In this document: positions 1 to 5,605 of the stretch, piece by piece
Layout of the letters: every line of letters begins with the position of its first letter
Position numbering within the stretch: position 1 is the stretch's first letter
From: Bacteroidales bacterium
Lineage (GTDB): Bacteria > Bacteroidota > Bacteroidia > Bacteroidales > ML635J-15
Length of the DNA: 10,175 nucleotides
Direction: 5' to 3'
Assembly: GCA_028701945.1 (NCBI GenBank)
Contig: JAQVPT010000112.1
Location: 1-10,175, forward strand
Notes under the pieces: generated by a model
The model's input: only the letters and a program-made list of their open reading frames with translations
Told to the model about the DNA's origin: nothing
Database searches by the model: none
Program-made: the position numbers and the translations under genes

Positions 1-132
1 GCGGGAAACTTATTTGATACCAACTTAGATAAATGATTGGTGTAAAAAGCTTTTTGGAAATATTGGAATTGAAAATTTATTGACTAATTCCTATTTATTC
101 TTAATTCCAATTAATGAAATAATTAGCCAAAA

Positions 133-215
133 GTAAACTTATGTGTTTACACTTATGCCCTTAAAGTAAAGTTATCTGTTTACATTTATTTGGAATTGTA
201 AACTATTAGCTTTAC
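133..215. promoter_or_regulatory. Three phased operator-like palindromes upstream of the HTH/Fic pair
   Basis: Three copies of GTAAAs-N6-sTTTAC lie at 133-150, 166-183 and 198-215 (s is C or G). Their starts are 33 and 32 bp apart, close to three helical turns, so they lie on about the same DNA face. The third copy lies inside the predicted promoter (see 189-220). A degenerate half site (gtaaaa) follows at 234-239. The arrangement suggests cooperative binding and autorepression by the HTH protein encoded just downstream. The repeats are seen directly; the identity of the binder is inferred. Confidence 0.72.
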
Positions 216-220
216 ATTTG
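189..220 (+). promoter_or_regulatory. Bacteroidetes-type promoter for the HTH/Fic operon
   Basis: A -33 element TTTG (189-192) is followed after 20 bp by a -7 element TACATTTG (213-220), which fits TAnnTTTG. Transcription would start near 226-228, leaving a leader of about 22 nt before the ATG at 249. The third operator palindrome (198-215) fills the spacer and touches the -7 box, so an occupied operator should block RNA polymerase. A nearby TATAAT-like string (223-229) is an alternative. Confidence 0.6.
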
Positions 221-248
221 CCATATAATATATGTAAAATAGAAAATC

Positions 249-710
249 ATGAGAAATCAGAAACAACTTCTAATCGAGCATCTTAACAATAAATTAAAGC
301 CATTTTCAGAAGCTAAAACTGTTATTGTTCCAGATTCTGGTTGGATAAAGACTATAAGAACTACTCTAAATATGACCTTAGAACAGCTGGGCGGAAAACT
401 AAACATTACTAGACAAGGTGTACGTTACATTGAAGAATCAGAATCATCTGGCTCAATAAGCTTAAATTCATTAAGAGATGTTGGCATAGCAATGGATATG
501 AAATTAGTTTATGGTTTTGTACCTATTGATGGTTCAATAGATTCACTAATTACAAGAAAATCAAGGATTCTTGCCAAGAAAATCATATTACGAACAAATC
601 ACAATATGTTGTTAGAAGACCAACAAATAGGAGAGGAAAAGTTAAAATTAGCAATTGATGAACTTGCTCGTGAAATAAAAGCTGAACTAAGAAAAACAAT
701 ATGGGACTAG
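249..710 (+). CDS. Mobile mystery protein A (HTH regulator, likely antitoxin or repressor partner of Fic protein)
   Basis: This 153-aa protein has an XRE-type helix-turn-helix at about residues 43-63 (TLEQLGGKLNITRQGVRYIE), followed by a segment ending in LVYGFVP that is typical of mobile mystery protein A (TIGR02612). That family is defined by always lying directly upstream of a Fic protein, mobile mystery protein B, usually on mobile DNA, and this is the arrangement seen here. The C-terminal third is helical and charged. The stop codon overlaps the start of the Fic gene by 10 nt, so the two are translationally coupled. The ATG at 249 follows an A-rich leader with no Shine-Dalgarno sequence. 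The upstream palindromes make it the probable autorepressor. Antitoxin activity is inferred from gene-pair logic and is not shown by the sequence. Confidence 0.85.
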   Translation: MRNQKQLLIEHLNNKLKPFSEAKTVIVPDSGWIKTIRTTLNMTLEQLGGKLNITRQGVRYIEESESSGSISLNSLRDVGIAMDMKLVYGFVPIDGSIDSLITRKSRILAKKIILRTNHNMLLEDQQIGEEKLKLAIDELAREIKAELRKTIWD

Positions 711-1297
711 AATTTAATTATATAGATGGTCAAACTCCTTTAAGTGAAGAAGAAAAAGAGGGAATAAAGATAAAATCAATCACAACTCGAGGAGAATTAG
801 ACGAACTTGAGCAACTCAATATTGAGAAAGCAATAGAATGGATTTTAAATAATAGATTTAAGCAAGATAAGATTCTTTCAGAAGAATTTATCAAATTACT
901 TCACACAAAAATGTTTGGTGATGTTTGGAATTGGGCTGGAAGTTTTAGAAAATCTGATAAAAACATTGGAGTAAATTGGGCAATGATTGGCATGCAACTA
1001 AAAATGTTACTTGATGATACAAAGTATTGGATCGACAACAAAATATTTTCTCCAGATGAAATAGCAATTCGATTCAAGCATAGATTAGTAAGTATACATT
1101 GTTTCCCAAATGGAAATGGAAGGCATTCCAGAATAATGGCAGATATAATAATCGAATCAATTTTTGGGTTGAATATTTTTACATGGAGCAACTCAAACTT
1201 AATAAATGCTAATAATACTCGAAGAGAATATATCGACTCAATTAAGAAAGCTGATGACGGAATAATTGAGCCACTATTAAAATTTGCGAGAAAATAA
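701..1297 (+). CDS. Mobile mystery protein B (Fic-domain protein)
   Basis: This 198-aa protein has a Fic fold. The HTKMFGDVWNWAGSFR block (residues 68-83) and the Fic motif HCFPNGNGRHSR (133-144) supply the catalytic His133 and the nucleotide-binding GNGR loop. Classical Fic AMP-transferases read HxFx(D/E)GNGRxxR; here the acidic metal-binding position is Asn137. From memory, this replacement is usual in the mobile mystery protein B family (TIGR02613), so activity on a protein target cannot be assumed to be AMPylation. I see no clean (S/T)xxxE(G/N) inhibitory helix. The N-terminal ITTRGELDELEQLNI region is typical of the family. The gene overlaps its HTH partner by 10 nt, and the pair resembles a toxin-antitoxin or addiction module carried by the element. 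Confidence 0.87.
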   Translation: MGLEFNYIDGQTPLSEEEKEGIKIKSITTRGELDELEQLNIEKAIEWILNNRFKQDKILSEEFIKLLHTKMFGDVWNWAGSFRKSDKNIGVNWAMIGMQLKMLLDDTKYWIDNKIFSPDEIAIRFKHRLVSIHCFPNGNGRHSRIMADIIIESIFGLNIFTWSNSNLINANNTRREYIDSIKKADDGIIEPLLKFARK

Positions 1298-1329
1298 GTC
1301 AAATAAAAATAATTTAAAGTTCTCTATTA

Positions 1330-1361
1330 TTTGCATTTAGATGCATTATTTTGTACTTTTG
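1330..1361 (+). promoter_or_regulatory. Promoter-like TTTG-N20-TACTTTTG with no ORF downstream
   Basis: TTTG (1330-1333) and TACTTTTG (1354-1361, matching TAnnTTTG) are separated by 20 bp, the same spacing as in the operon promoter at 189-220. Downstream there are only tiny ORFs (6 and 7 codons) before the terminator at 1526-1559. If active, it would make an untranslated RNA of about 190 nt that includes the tRNA-like 3' tail. It could also be a chance match in AT-rich DNA. Confidence 0.4.
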
Positions 1362-1473
1362 TAATATAGAAAAATAAGGTTCTTTTTAATGCAATTTATC
1401 AACTTTTAGCACATGGGAAATTCATGGATTTGATTTATTGTGTTTCTGAAATATAGAAATAGCAGCGAGTATA

Positions 1474-1504
1474 GAGGATGGTTCATTCCCCTGTCTCTCC
1501 GCCA
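1474..1504 (+). repeat. tRNA-Ser 3'-end fragment, probable integrase attachment site (att)
   Basis: The segment ending GTCTCTCCGCCA (1493-1504) reads as the 3' strand of a GGAGAGA/TCTCTCC acceptor stem plus discriminator G73 and CCA, a combination typical of bacterial tRNA-Ser. A GGTTC T-loop start lies in the right place (1480-1484), but the rest of the T-arm is degenerate. No GGAGAGA, D-arm or convincing anticodon arm lies upstream. A lone tRNA 3' tail next to an integrase gene is the usual mark of an att site made by integration into a tRNA gene. The identity as serine is inferred from the acceptor stem. Confidence 0.6.
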
Positions 1505-1525
1505 GATTACAAAGCAAAAAGATGC

Positions 1526-1559
1526 AAAGCCCTGATTTCCAACGAAGTCGGGGCTTTTT
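1526..1559 (+). terminator. Rho-independent terminator behind the tRNA tail
   Basis: AAAGCCCTGA (1526-1535) pairs with TCGGGGCTTT (1548-1557), including one G-U pair, and a T-run (1555-1559) follows. It ends any transcript through the tRNA-like tail and insulates the integrase region from the Fic operon. Confidence 0.75.
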
Positions 1560-1572
1560 GTTTTCCCACAAA

Positions 1573-1688
1573 AGTGCAAAAATACCCCTTTTTTGGTGCA
1601 TTCTGGTGTGCTAATCGGTGGACTAAAGTTTCTACCGATTTAGTCCACCGATTTAGGTTCTTTTGCACTGATATACAGCACTTTGCAT
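1573..1688. repeat. Inverted-repeat cluster between att-like site and integrase (possible arm-type sites)
   Basis: A perfect 15-bp inverted repeat, AATCGGTGGACTAAA (1613-1627) with TTTAGTCCACCGATT (1639-1653), has an 11-nt loop. It is framed by a 9-bp inverted pair, AGTGCAAAA (1573-1581) and TTTTGCACT (1661-1669). TGCAAA occurs twice forward (1524, 1576) and twice inverted (ending about 1666 and 1687). ACCGATTTAG is also directly repeated (1634-1643 and 1647-1656). Repeats between an att core and its integrase gene commonly bind the integrase arm domain or an excisionase; that role is inferred here. Confidence 0.6.
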
Positions 1689-1742
1689 TTTGATTTATGA
1701 ACCATTTTATATTGTTTTACACATACTAAAATGAAGTAAATT

Positions 1743-2975
1743 ATGGAAAAAAGAACAACTTTAAGTTTACTGTTCTTCATTAAGAGAACAAAACTGTTAA
1801 AAAACGGTGAGGCACCAGTTTACATGAGAATTACGGTCAAAGGTTCAAGAGCAGATCTAGCGGTTAATAGAAGTGTTAACCCAGATATTTGGAGTACTGA
1901 AAAAGGAGCCTGCATCGGAACAACAAAAGAAGCAAGAATGCTAAATACTTATATTGAAAGCATTAAAGTGCAAATTCATCAAATAGTCAATTACTTACGT
2001 GAGGATAACGCTGCTATAACCACTGAAGCAATTAAAAATTCTTTTCTTGGTATAGAAGAAGATAATAGAACAAAGATTCTAGAGCTTTTTTCTGAACACA
2101 ATGAAAAAATTAAAGCTTTGATTAATATAGACTACTCGCCTGAGACGGTTGAACGATATGATACATCTTTAAAACATACTCGCAATTTTATTCTGAGTAA
2201 ATATAATCGTGATGATCTTTATGTTACAGAGTTAAATCATGAATTTATTGTTGATTACGAGATATATTTTAAAACTGTTCGTAAATGCTCACATAACACA
2301 ACAATGAAATATATTAAAAACTTTAAAAAAATTGTTCGTATTGCTATGTTTAATGGTGATATAACTAGAGATCCTTTCACTAATTTCAAAATGCGCCTAA
2401 AGAAAGTTGATAGAGGCTTCTTATCTGAAGAAGAACTAAATACAATTATTGCAAAGGACTTTAATAATAAACGATTAGAGCAAGTACGCGACTGTTTTGT
2501 CTTTTCGTGTTTTACAGGGCTCGCACACTCTGATTTGAAACGTCTCACTAAAGAACATTTAGTTATTGGAACTGATGGAGCAAACTGGATTAAGATAAAA
2601 CGTAAGAAAACGGACAATCTTAGTAGTATTCCAATTCTTGATGTAACTCAGCAAATTCTTGATAAATACAAAAATGATGATGAATGCCTTGCTAATAATG
2701 TTTTACTTCCTGTTAAGACAAATCAGAAAATGAATGCTTATCTAAAAGAAATTGCAGATGTTTGTGGAATTGATAAAAACTTTTCTAGTCACCTTGCCAG
2801 ACATACTTTTGCCACAACTGTCACATTGAATAACAATGTGCCAATTGAAACTGTTTCAAAAATGCTTGGGCACTCTTCTATTAATATGACAAAAATTTAT
2901 GCCAGGCTACTTGATAAAAAAGTTGGCCAGGATATGAAACATCTTAATAATAAGTATTCTTTAGCTGAAGTTTAA
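1743..2975 (+). CDS. Tyrosine site-specific recombinase (integrase) of Bacteroidetes mobile element
   Basis: This 410-aa enzyme integrates and excises the element by cutting and rejoining DNA through a phosphotyrosine bond. The order of parts is an N-terminal arm-DNA-binding domain (about residues 5-95), a SAM-like core-binding domain (about 108-215) and a catalytic domain (about 225-400). Catalytic residues visible are the beta-hairpin Lys289, His350-x-x-Arg353 (HLAR), His377 (LGHSS) and the nucleophile Tyr386 (KIYAR). At the first catalytic arginine position the sequence reads FTGLAHSDL, with Ala261 in place of Arg. From memory, loss of this arginine is known among Bacteroides element integrases such as IntDOT, so the gene need not be inactive. 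The ATG at 1743 is preceded by an in-frame stop close upstream. The att-like tRNA tail and inverted repeats lie just before it, and a strong terminator lies just after. Confidence 0.93.
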   Translation: MEKRTTLSLLFFIKRTKLLKNGEAPVYMRITVKGSRADLAVNRSVNPDIWSTEKGACIGTTKEARMLNTYIESIKVQIHQIVNYLREDNAAITTEAIKNSFLGIEEDNRTKILELFSEHNEKIKALINIDYSPETVERYDTSLKHTRNFILSKYNRDDLYVTELNHEFIVDYEIYFKTVRKCSHNTTMKYIKNFKKIVRIAMFNGDITRDPFTNFKMRLKKVDRGFLSEEELNTIIAKDFNNKRLEQVRDCFVFSCFTGLAHSDLKRLTKEHLVIGTDGANWIKIKRKKTDNLSSIPILDVTQQILDKYKNDDECLANNVLLPVKTNQKMNAYLKEIADVCGIDKNFSSHLARHTFATTVTLNNNVPIETVSKMLGHSSINMTKIYARLLDKKVGQDMKHLNNKYSLAEV

Positions 2976-2996
2976 TAATTACTTGTTTTTCAATGG

Positions 2997-3021
2997 TGGG
3001 GCTTTGTGCCCCATTTTTTTT
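2997..3021 (+). terminator. Rho-independent terminator of the integrase gene
   Basis: TGGGGC (2997-3002) and GCCCCA (3008-3013) form a perfect 6-bp GC-rich stem with a 5-nt loop, followed by eight T residues (3014-3021). It lies 22 bp after the integrase stop. Confidence 0.88.
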
Positions 3022-3044
3022 GCGTAAAAATTCCAATGGTTGTC

Positions 3045-3554
3045 GCTGACTTTCTGCTTACTTCTATCTGTCTCTTGCACCAAAATCTGTATTCAAAAAA
3101 ACAACCATAACTTTCTGAGTTTTCCCGCGAATGTATCTGCAAAGATGGCACGTCGTCCTGACCGCCACAATAGAAGATAAATAGATATTCCTAAGTGTTC
3201 AGAATGTTTGTAATGTTTTATCATCCATTAGCCAACGCAAAACCGGTCAGCATTTCAAATGTTCCGCTGCTCTCCACTATTGAAAAGCTTCCTATCGGTT
3301 TTACTTCTGTAAACAGTAAGCTAATCCCTCTCTCCTACGTCGCTCGGTAATAACTTACAGTTTACCGCCAACCCACTTTGTGCTATGTGTTTAATATTTT
3401 CTGAACACTAAGGACTATCTCTATTGATGGCAATCAGTCCGCCATGCCTTTATAAGGCAGAACATACGCGAAAAAACTCATAAAGATGCATTATGGAAAA
3501 TTTTGAAAAAATAAATATTATGTGCAAGAAACAGGAAATAAGCAGAAAGTCAGC
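3045..3554. repeat. Large nested imperfect inverted repeat (two diverged inverted arms of about 160 bp)
   Basis: The left arm (3045-3204) aligns along its whole length with the reverse complement of the right arm (3399-3554). The best blocks are 3045-3081 with 3522-3554 (outer 16 bp perfect, starting GCTGACTTTCTGC), about 3105-3134 with 3462-3495 (CGCG then AAAACTCA), and 3190-3204 with 3399-3413 (one mismatch in 15). The central 194 bp hold a further imperfect pair, GTAAACAGTAAG (3309-3320) with CTTACAGTTTAC (3354-3365), and AAAACCG (3239-3245) with CGGTTTT (3296-3302). It is visibly less AT-rich than its surroundings. It could be a structured RNA, an origin or transfer region, or a palindromic non-autonomous element. 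I cannot choose between these. No target duplication is obvious at the ends. Confidence 0.75.
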
Positions 3555-3660
3555 TCCGATAAATATTGAAAATGAACTCCGCTCAAAATCTTTAATCTGC
3601 ATTAGTGATTTTTTGAAATTGAAAAGCTTTTTAATTCACTTATTTATAAACAACAATTAA
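3493..3660 (+). CDS. Possible 55-aa small protein, unknown function
   Basis: An ATG at 3493 opens 55 codons ending at 3660, 9 bp before the next gene. The peptide begins MENFEKINIM and is Lys/Ile rich, with a hydrophobic C-terminal stretch (SFLIHLFI). Its first third lies in the right arm of the large inverted repeat. The minus strand of the left arm carries a similar peptide in the matching frame (CKRQIEVSRKSA against CKKQEISRKSA here), and the indel between the two is a multiple of three, which looks like coding descent. Against it: AT-rich composition, no recognised family, and overlap with a structured region. Treat as weak. Confidence 0.3.
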   Translation: MENFEKINIMCKKQEISRKSAPINIENELRSKSLICISDFLKLKSFLIHLFINNN

Positions 3661-3669
3661 ATTTTATTT

Positions 3670-4140
3670 ATGGAAACTTTAACAGTAAAAAGACCAATCG
3701 AGAAAGCAACACAGAAAGAAGTTGCAAGTTTAAACGCAAAAAATGCAATCATTATTGCAAAGACAGAAATAGTCGAAAAGACTAAGCTAAACGAACAAGA
3801 AAAGCCCGAAGTTAAAACAGTTGAAACAGTTGAGCCAATTGTAAAAGTGGTTGAACAAGTTGAAACTCCAAAACCTCAGTTAAGTCTTGAGCAAAAAATT
3901 GAGAAAATTGAGAACCTCAAAACCTTGATTGAGAAAAGAGAGAGACTTGAAGCAAGCCGTAAAAAACTGACATCTTTTGTCGTTGGTGCAAATCAATTCA
4001 GCGAAAACCTTGTGCTAACTGATGAACATGGAAACACTTTTAAAACTTCAAATACCGAAGTTTTTACAAAGGTGGTTGAAACTATCAACAGTACACTTAT
4101 TTCAAAAATCACTGAAATTGAAGAGCAAATAGAGTTTTAA
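3670..4140 (+). CDS. Hypothetical mobile-element protein with charged repetitive N-terminus
   Basis: This is a 156-aa soluble protein with no signal peptide or membrane segment. Residues 1-75 are low-complexity and rich in Lys, Glu, Val and Thr, with imperfect VE/VET/PK repeats that suggest a disordered tether. Residues about 76-105 (LEQKIEKIENLKTLIEKRER) should form a coiled coil. A more globular tail follows (about 103-156), including FVVGANQFSENLVLTDEHG. I recognise the tail as a type found beside ArdC-like genes in Bacteroidetes mobile elements, but I know of no function. The ATG at 3670 sits after an AT-rich leader. A strong hairpin terminator starts 6 bp after the stop, so it may be transcribed apart from, or more strongly than, the two genes that follow. 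Confidence 0.75.
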   Translation: METLTVKRPIEKATQKEVASLNAKNAIIIAKTEIVEKTKLNEQEKPEVKTVETVEPIVKVVEQVETPKPQLSLEQKIEKIENLKTLIEKRERLEASRKKLTSFVVGANQFSENLVLTDEHGNTFKTSNTEVFTKVVETINSTLISKITEIEEQIEF

Positions 4141-4145
4141 AAATC

Positions 4146-4182
4146 GGGCATCCGCCAACTGGCGGATGCCCTTAATTTTTTT
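4146..4182 (+). terminator. Strong hairpin terminator or attenuator between the 156-aa and 51-aa genes
   Basis: GGGCATCCGCC (4146-4156) and GGCGGATGCCC (4161-4171) form a perfect 11-bp stem with an AACT loop, followed by TTAATTTTTTT. It ends only 4 bp before the ATG at 4187. No separate promoter is visible for the downstream genes, so incomplete termination probably sets their level. Confidence 0.85.
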
Positions 4183-4186
4183 CATT

Positions 4187-4342
4187 ATGAATGAATTGAA
4201 AACCATATCAAAAATTAAAGACACGGTAACAAAACCTAAACTTTCGAAAGAACAGAAGATTTTAAACTTGATGATTGAGAAAAATCCGAATCTAAAACTA
4301 CTTATTGAAAAACTTGATTTAGTATTAATTAACAACTCATAG
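4187..4342 (+). CDS. Small 51-aa hypothetical protein upstream of ArdC-like gene
   Basis: The ATG at 4187 gives a 51-aa basic, Lys/Leu-rich peptide that starts MNELKTISKIK and ends with a predicted amphipathic helix (LIEKLDLVLINNS). It lies between the terminator hairpin and the ArdC-like gene, with only 2 bp between its TAG and the next ATG, which supports co-translation with ArdC. The sequence KLSKEQKILNLMIEKNPN looks like a genuine protein rather than random AT-rich translation, with charged and hydrophobic residues alternating in helical register. I know of no function. A helper or regulator of the ArdC-like protein is a guess from position only. Confidence 0.6.
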   Translation: MNELKTISKIKDTVTKPKLSKEQKILNLMIEKNPNLKLLIEKLDLVLINNS

Positions 4343-4344
4343 CA

Positions 4345-5283
4345 ATGAATACAAACGATATATACGAACGCATTACCGCCACAATTATTGAAATGTTGGA
4401 GGAACACAAAGAAAGTAATTTTTCTGAATGTTGGTACAGTTTAACAGGCGAAGTTTTCGCCCGAAATATTGTAACTGACCACACATACAGCGGTATAAAT
4501 CAACTTATGTTGAGTTACTTAAAACGCAAAAGAAACTATCCTTTTAACCGTTGGTTAACTTTTAAACAAATTCAAAAACACAAAGCCAGAATAATAAAAG
4601 GCAGTAAATCTGCAATGGTGGTTTATACTTCTGTTTTGTATCTTGATGTAGAAACAGGTGCCAGCCTAACAAGAACAGTTGAAGACCTTTTGAAAAGAAG
4701 ACAATCTATTGAACACCTAAATGTTAAAAAAGTTGGTTACTTAAAGGATTACAGAGTTTTTAATGTTTGTTGTGTGGAAGGATTACCAGCAGAGTTTTAC
4801 GAACAGGCAGAGCTTGACAACCTATCGGAAATAGAGAGAGACGAACGAGCCGAAAAAATTGTTTTGGGCACAGGTGCAAACATTTGTTTCGAAGCTCAAA
4901 ACCTTGCTTTTTACAAGCCTTCAGAAGACAAAATTTATATGCCATTAACAAAACAATTTGTTTCAAAAGAGGCTTTTTATTCTGTCCTATTTCATGAGAT
5001 GGGACACTGGACTGGAGCTGAAAGCAGATTAAACAGACCTATAAAAAACATGTTTGGATCAAAAGAATATGGATTCGAAGAATTGATCTCTGAAATCAAC
5101 TCTGCATTTATTATGGCTTATTTAGGTTATGAAAGCCGAATAACAGACAATGTTGAATATATTGACAATTGGCTTACAGTAATGAAAGACGATAAAAAGT
5201 TTGTTGTTCAAGCATCTTCACAGGCTCAAACAGCATCAAATTTTATTTTGCAAACTGCAAACATTGATGAAATAGCAGCCTAA
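4345..5283 (+). CDS. ArdC-like antirestriction protein (ssDNA-binding domain plus zincin metallopeptidase)
   Basis: This is a 312-aa protein. The N-terminal part (about residues 5-125) fits the ArdC ssDNA-binding domain (DUF1738), with YSGIN at 48-52, WLTFKQ at 70-75 and KGSKS at 86-90. The C-terminal part (about 150-300) is a zincin-like peptidase with FHEMGHWTG. His217 and His221 would bind zinc, Glu218 is the catalytic base, and a glutamate in the FEELISEI helix (245-251) is the likely third ligand. ArdC proteins protect incoming single-stranded DNA from host restriction during conjugation, so the gene supports a transferable element. The N-terminal domain is somewhat divergent. It follows the 51-aa gene by 2 bp. 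Protease activity and antirestriction are known or proposed for the family and not shown here. Confidence 0.87.
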   Translation: MNTNDIYERITATIIEMLEEHKESNFSECWYSLTGEVFARNIVTDHTYSGINQLMLSYLKRKRNYPFNRWLTFKQIQKHKARIIKGSKSAMVVYTSVLYLDVETGASLTRTVEDLLKRRQSIEHLNVKKVGYLKDYRVFNVCCVEGLPAEFYEQAELDNLSEIERDERAEKIVLGTGANICFEAQNLAFYKPSEDKIYMPLTKQFVSKEAFYSVLFHEMGHWTGAESRLNRPIKNMFGSKEYGFEELISEINSAFIMAYLGYESRITDNVEYIDNWLTVMKDDKKFVVQASSQAQTASNFILQTANIDEIAA

Positions 5284-5304
5284 AACATATAGAGTTTTCT
5301 TTTC

Positions 5305-5384
5305 GGCAACGGGGAGAAAATTCGCTTCACCCAGACCATCGCAGCCACTTACACCCGAACCGGTGGCTTTTTCTTCCCGTTACC
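5305..5384 (+). ncRNA. Nested hairpin downstream of the ArdC-like gene (terminator-like or structured RNA)
   Basis: An outer stem pairs GGCAACGGGGAGAAAA (5305-5320) with TTTTCTTCCCGTTACC (5369-5384), allowing two G-U or mismatch positions. An inner stem pairs AGCCAC (5343-5348) with GTGGCT (5363-5368) and is followed by a T-run. It starts 21 bp after the ArdC stop. The inner stem plus T-run can act as a terminator, while the outer stem would compete with the T-run. It may be a conserved 3' structure of this element type; no covariation was tested. Confidence 0.5.
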
Positions 5385-5461
5385 AGAAATAACAGCAAAG
5401 CTGATTTTGGCTAGTCACTGCTGTCCACACACAGAGCAATTTACCTACAAATAGCAAAAAC

Positions 5462-5472
5462 ACTCATAATAC
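5462..5472 (+). repeat. Isolated copy of the 11-bp iteron unit
   Basis: ACTCATAATAC is identical to the commonest unit of the tandem array at 5606-5715 but lies 133 bp upstream of it. A 12-bp AT palindrome CATTAATTAATG (5504-5515) lies between the two. This spacing of a lone site and an array is common in replication or partition loci; the role here is inferred. Confidence 0.6.
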
Positions 5473-5605
5473 AGGTAAGGTGGGTAATGCTGTGAGTTAA
5501 TGCCATTAATTAATGATATGGCTATCCATCCAAAAAATGTTTTTATTTTATTTTTCAATTTTCATAGCAGAGAGACCTTGCTAATTCAGGGTTCCTTTAA
5601 GTGAT

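Noticed and set aside
1..36. Possible C-terminal end of a plus-strand gene (11 sense codons then TGA, ending DTNLDK)
   Set aside because: Too short to tell from chance; no terminator or recognisable motif supports it.
62..111. ATTGGAATT / AATTCCAAT inverted pair with a 32-nt loop
   Set aside because: AT-rich and far apart; no link to a promoter or gene, so chance is likely.
901..1302. Minus-strand 133-codon frame
   Set aside because: Antisense shadow of the Fic gene; its product has no plausible domain.
1478..1693. Plus-strand 71-codon frame starting in the tRNA tail
   Set aside because: It runs through the tRNA 3' tail, a terminator and a 15-bp palindrome; the product is composition noise.
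2255..2617. Minus-strand 120-codon frame
   Set aside because: Antisense shadow of the integrase, which has clear catalytic motifs.
3068..3082. CTGTCTCTTGCACCA, resembling the tRNA tail at 1491-1504
   Set aside because: The match breaks at the acceptor-stem end, and the bases are better explained as part of the inverted repeat.
2990..3190. Minus-strand frame of about 66 codons containing RENSESYGCFFEYRFWCKRQ
   Set aside because: No ATG, overlaps the integrase terminator and lies in the inverted-repeat arm; similarity to the opposite arm is reported as a finding instead of a gene.
4102..4407. Minus-strand 101-codon frame
   Set aside because: Antisense to the terminator, the 51-aa gene and the ArdC start.
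4760..4966. Minus-strand 68-codon frame
   Set aside because: Antisense shadow inside the ArdC-like gene.
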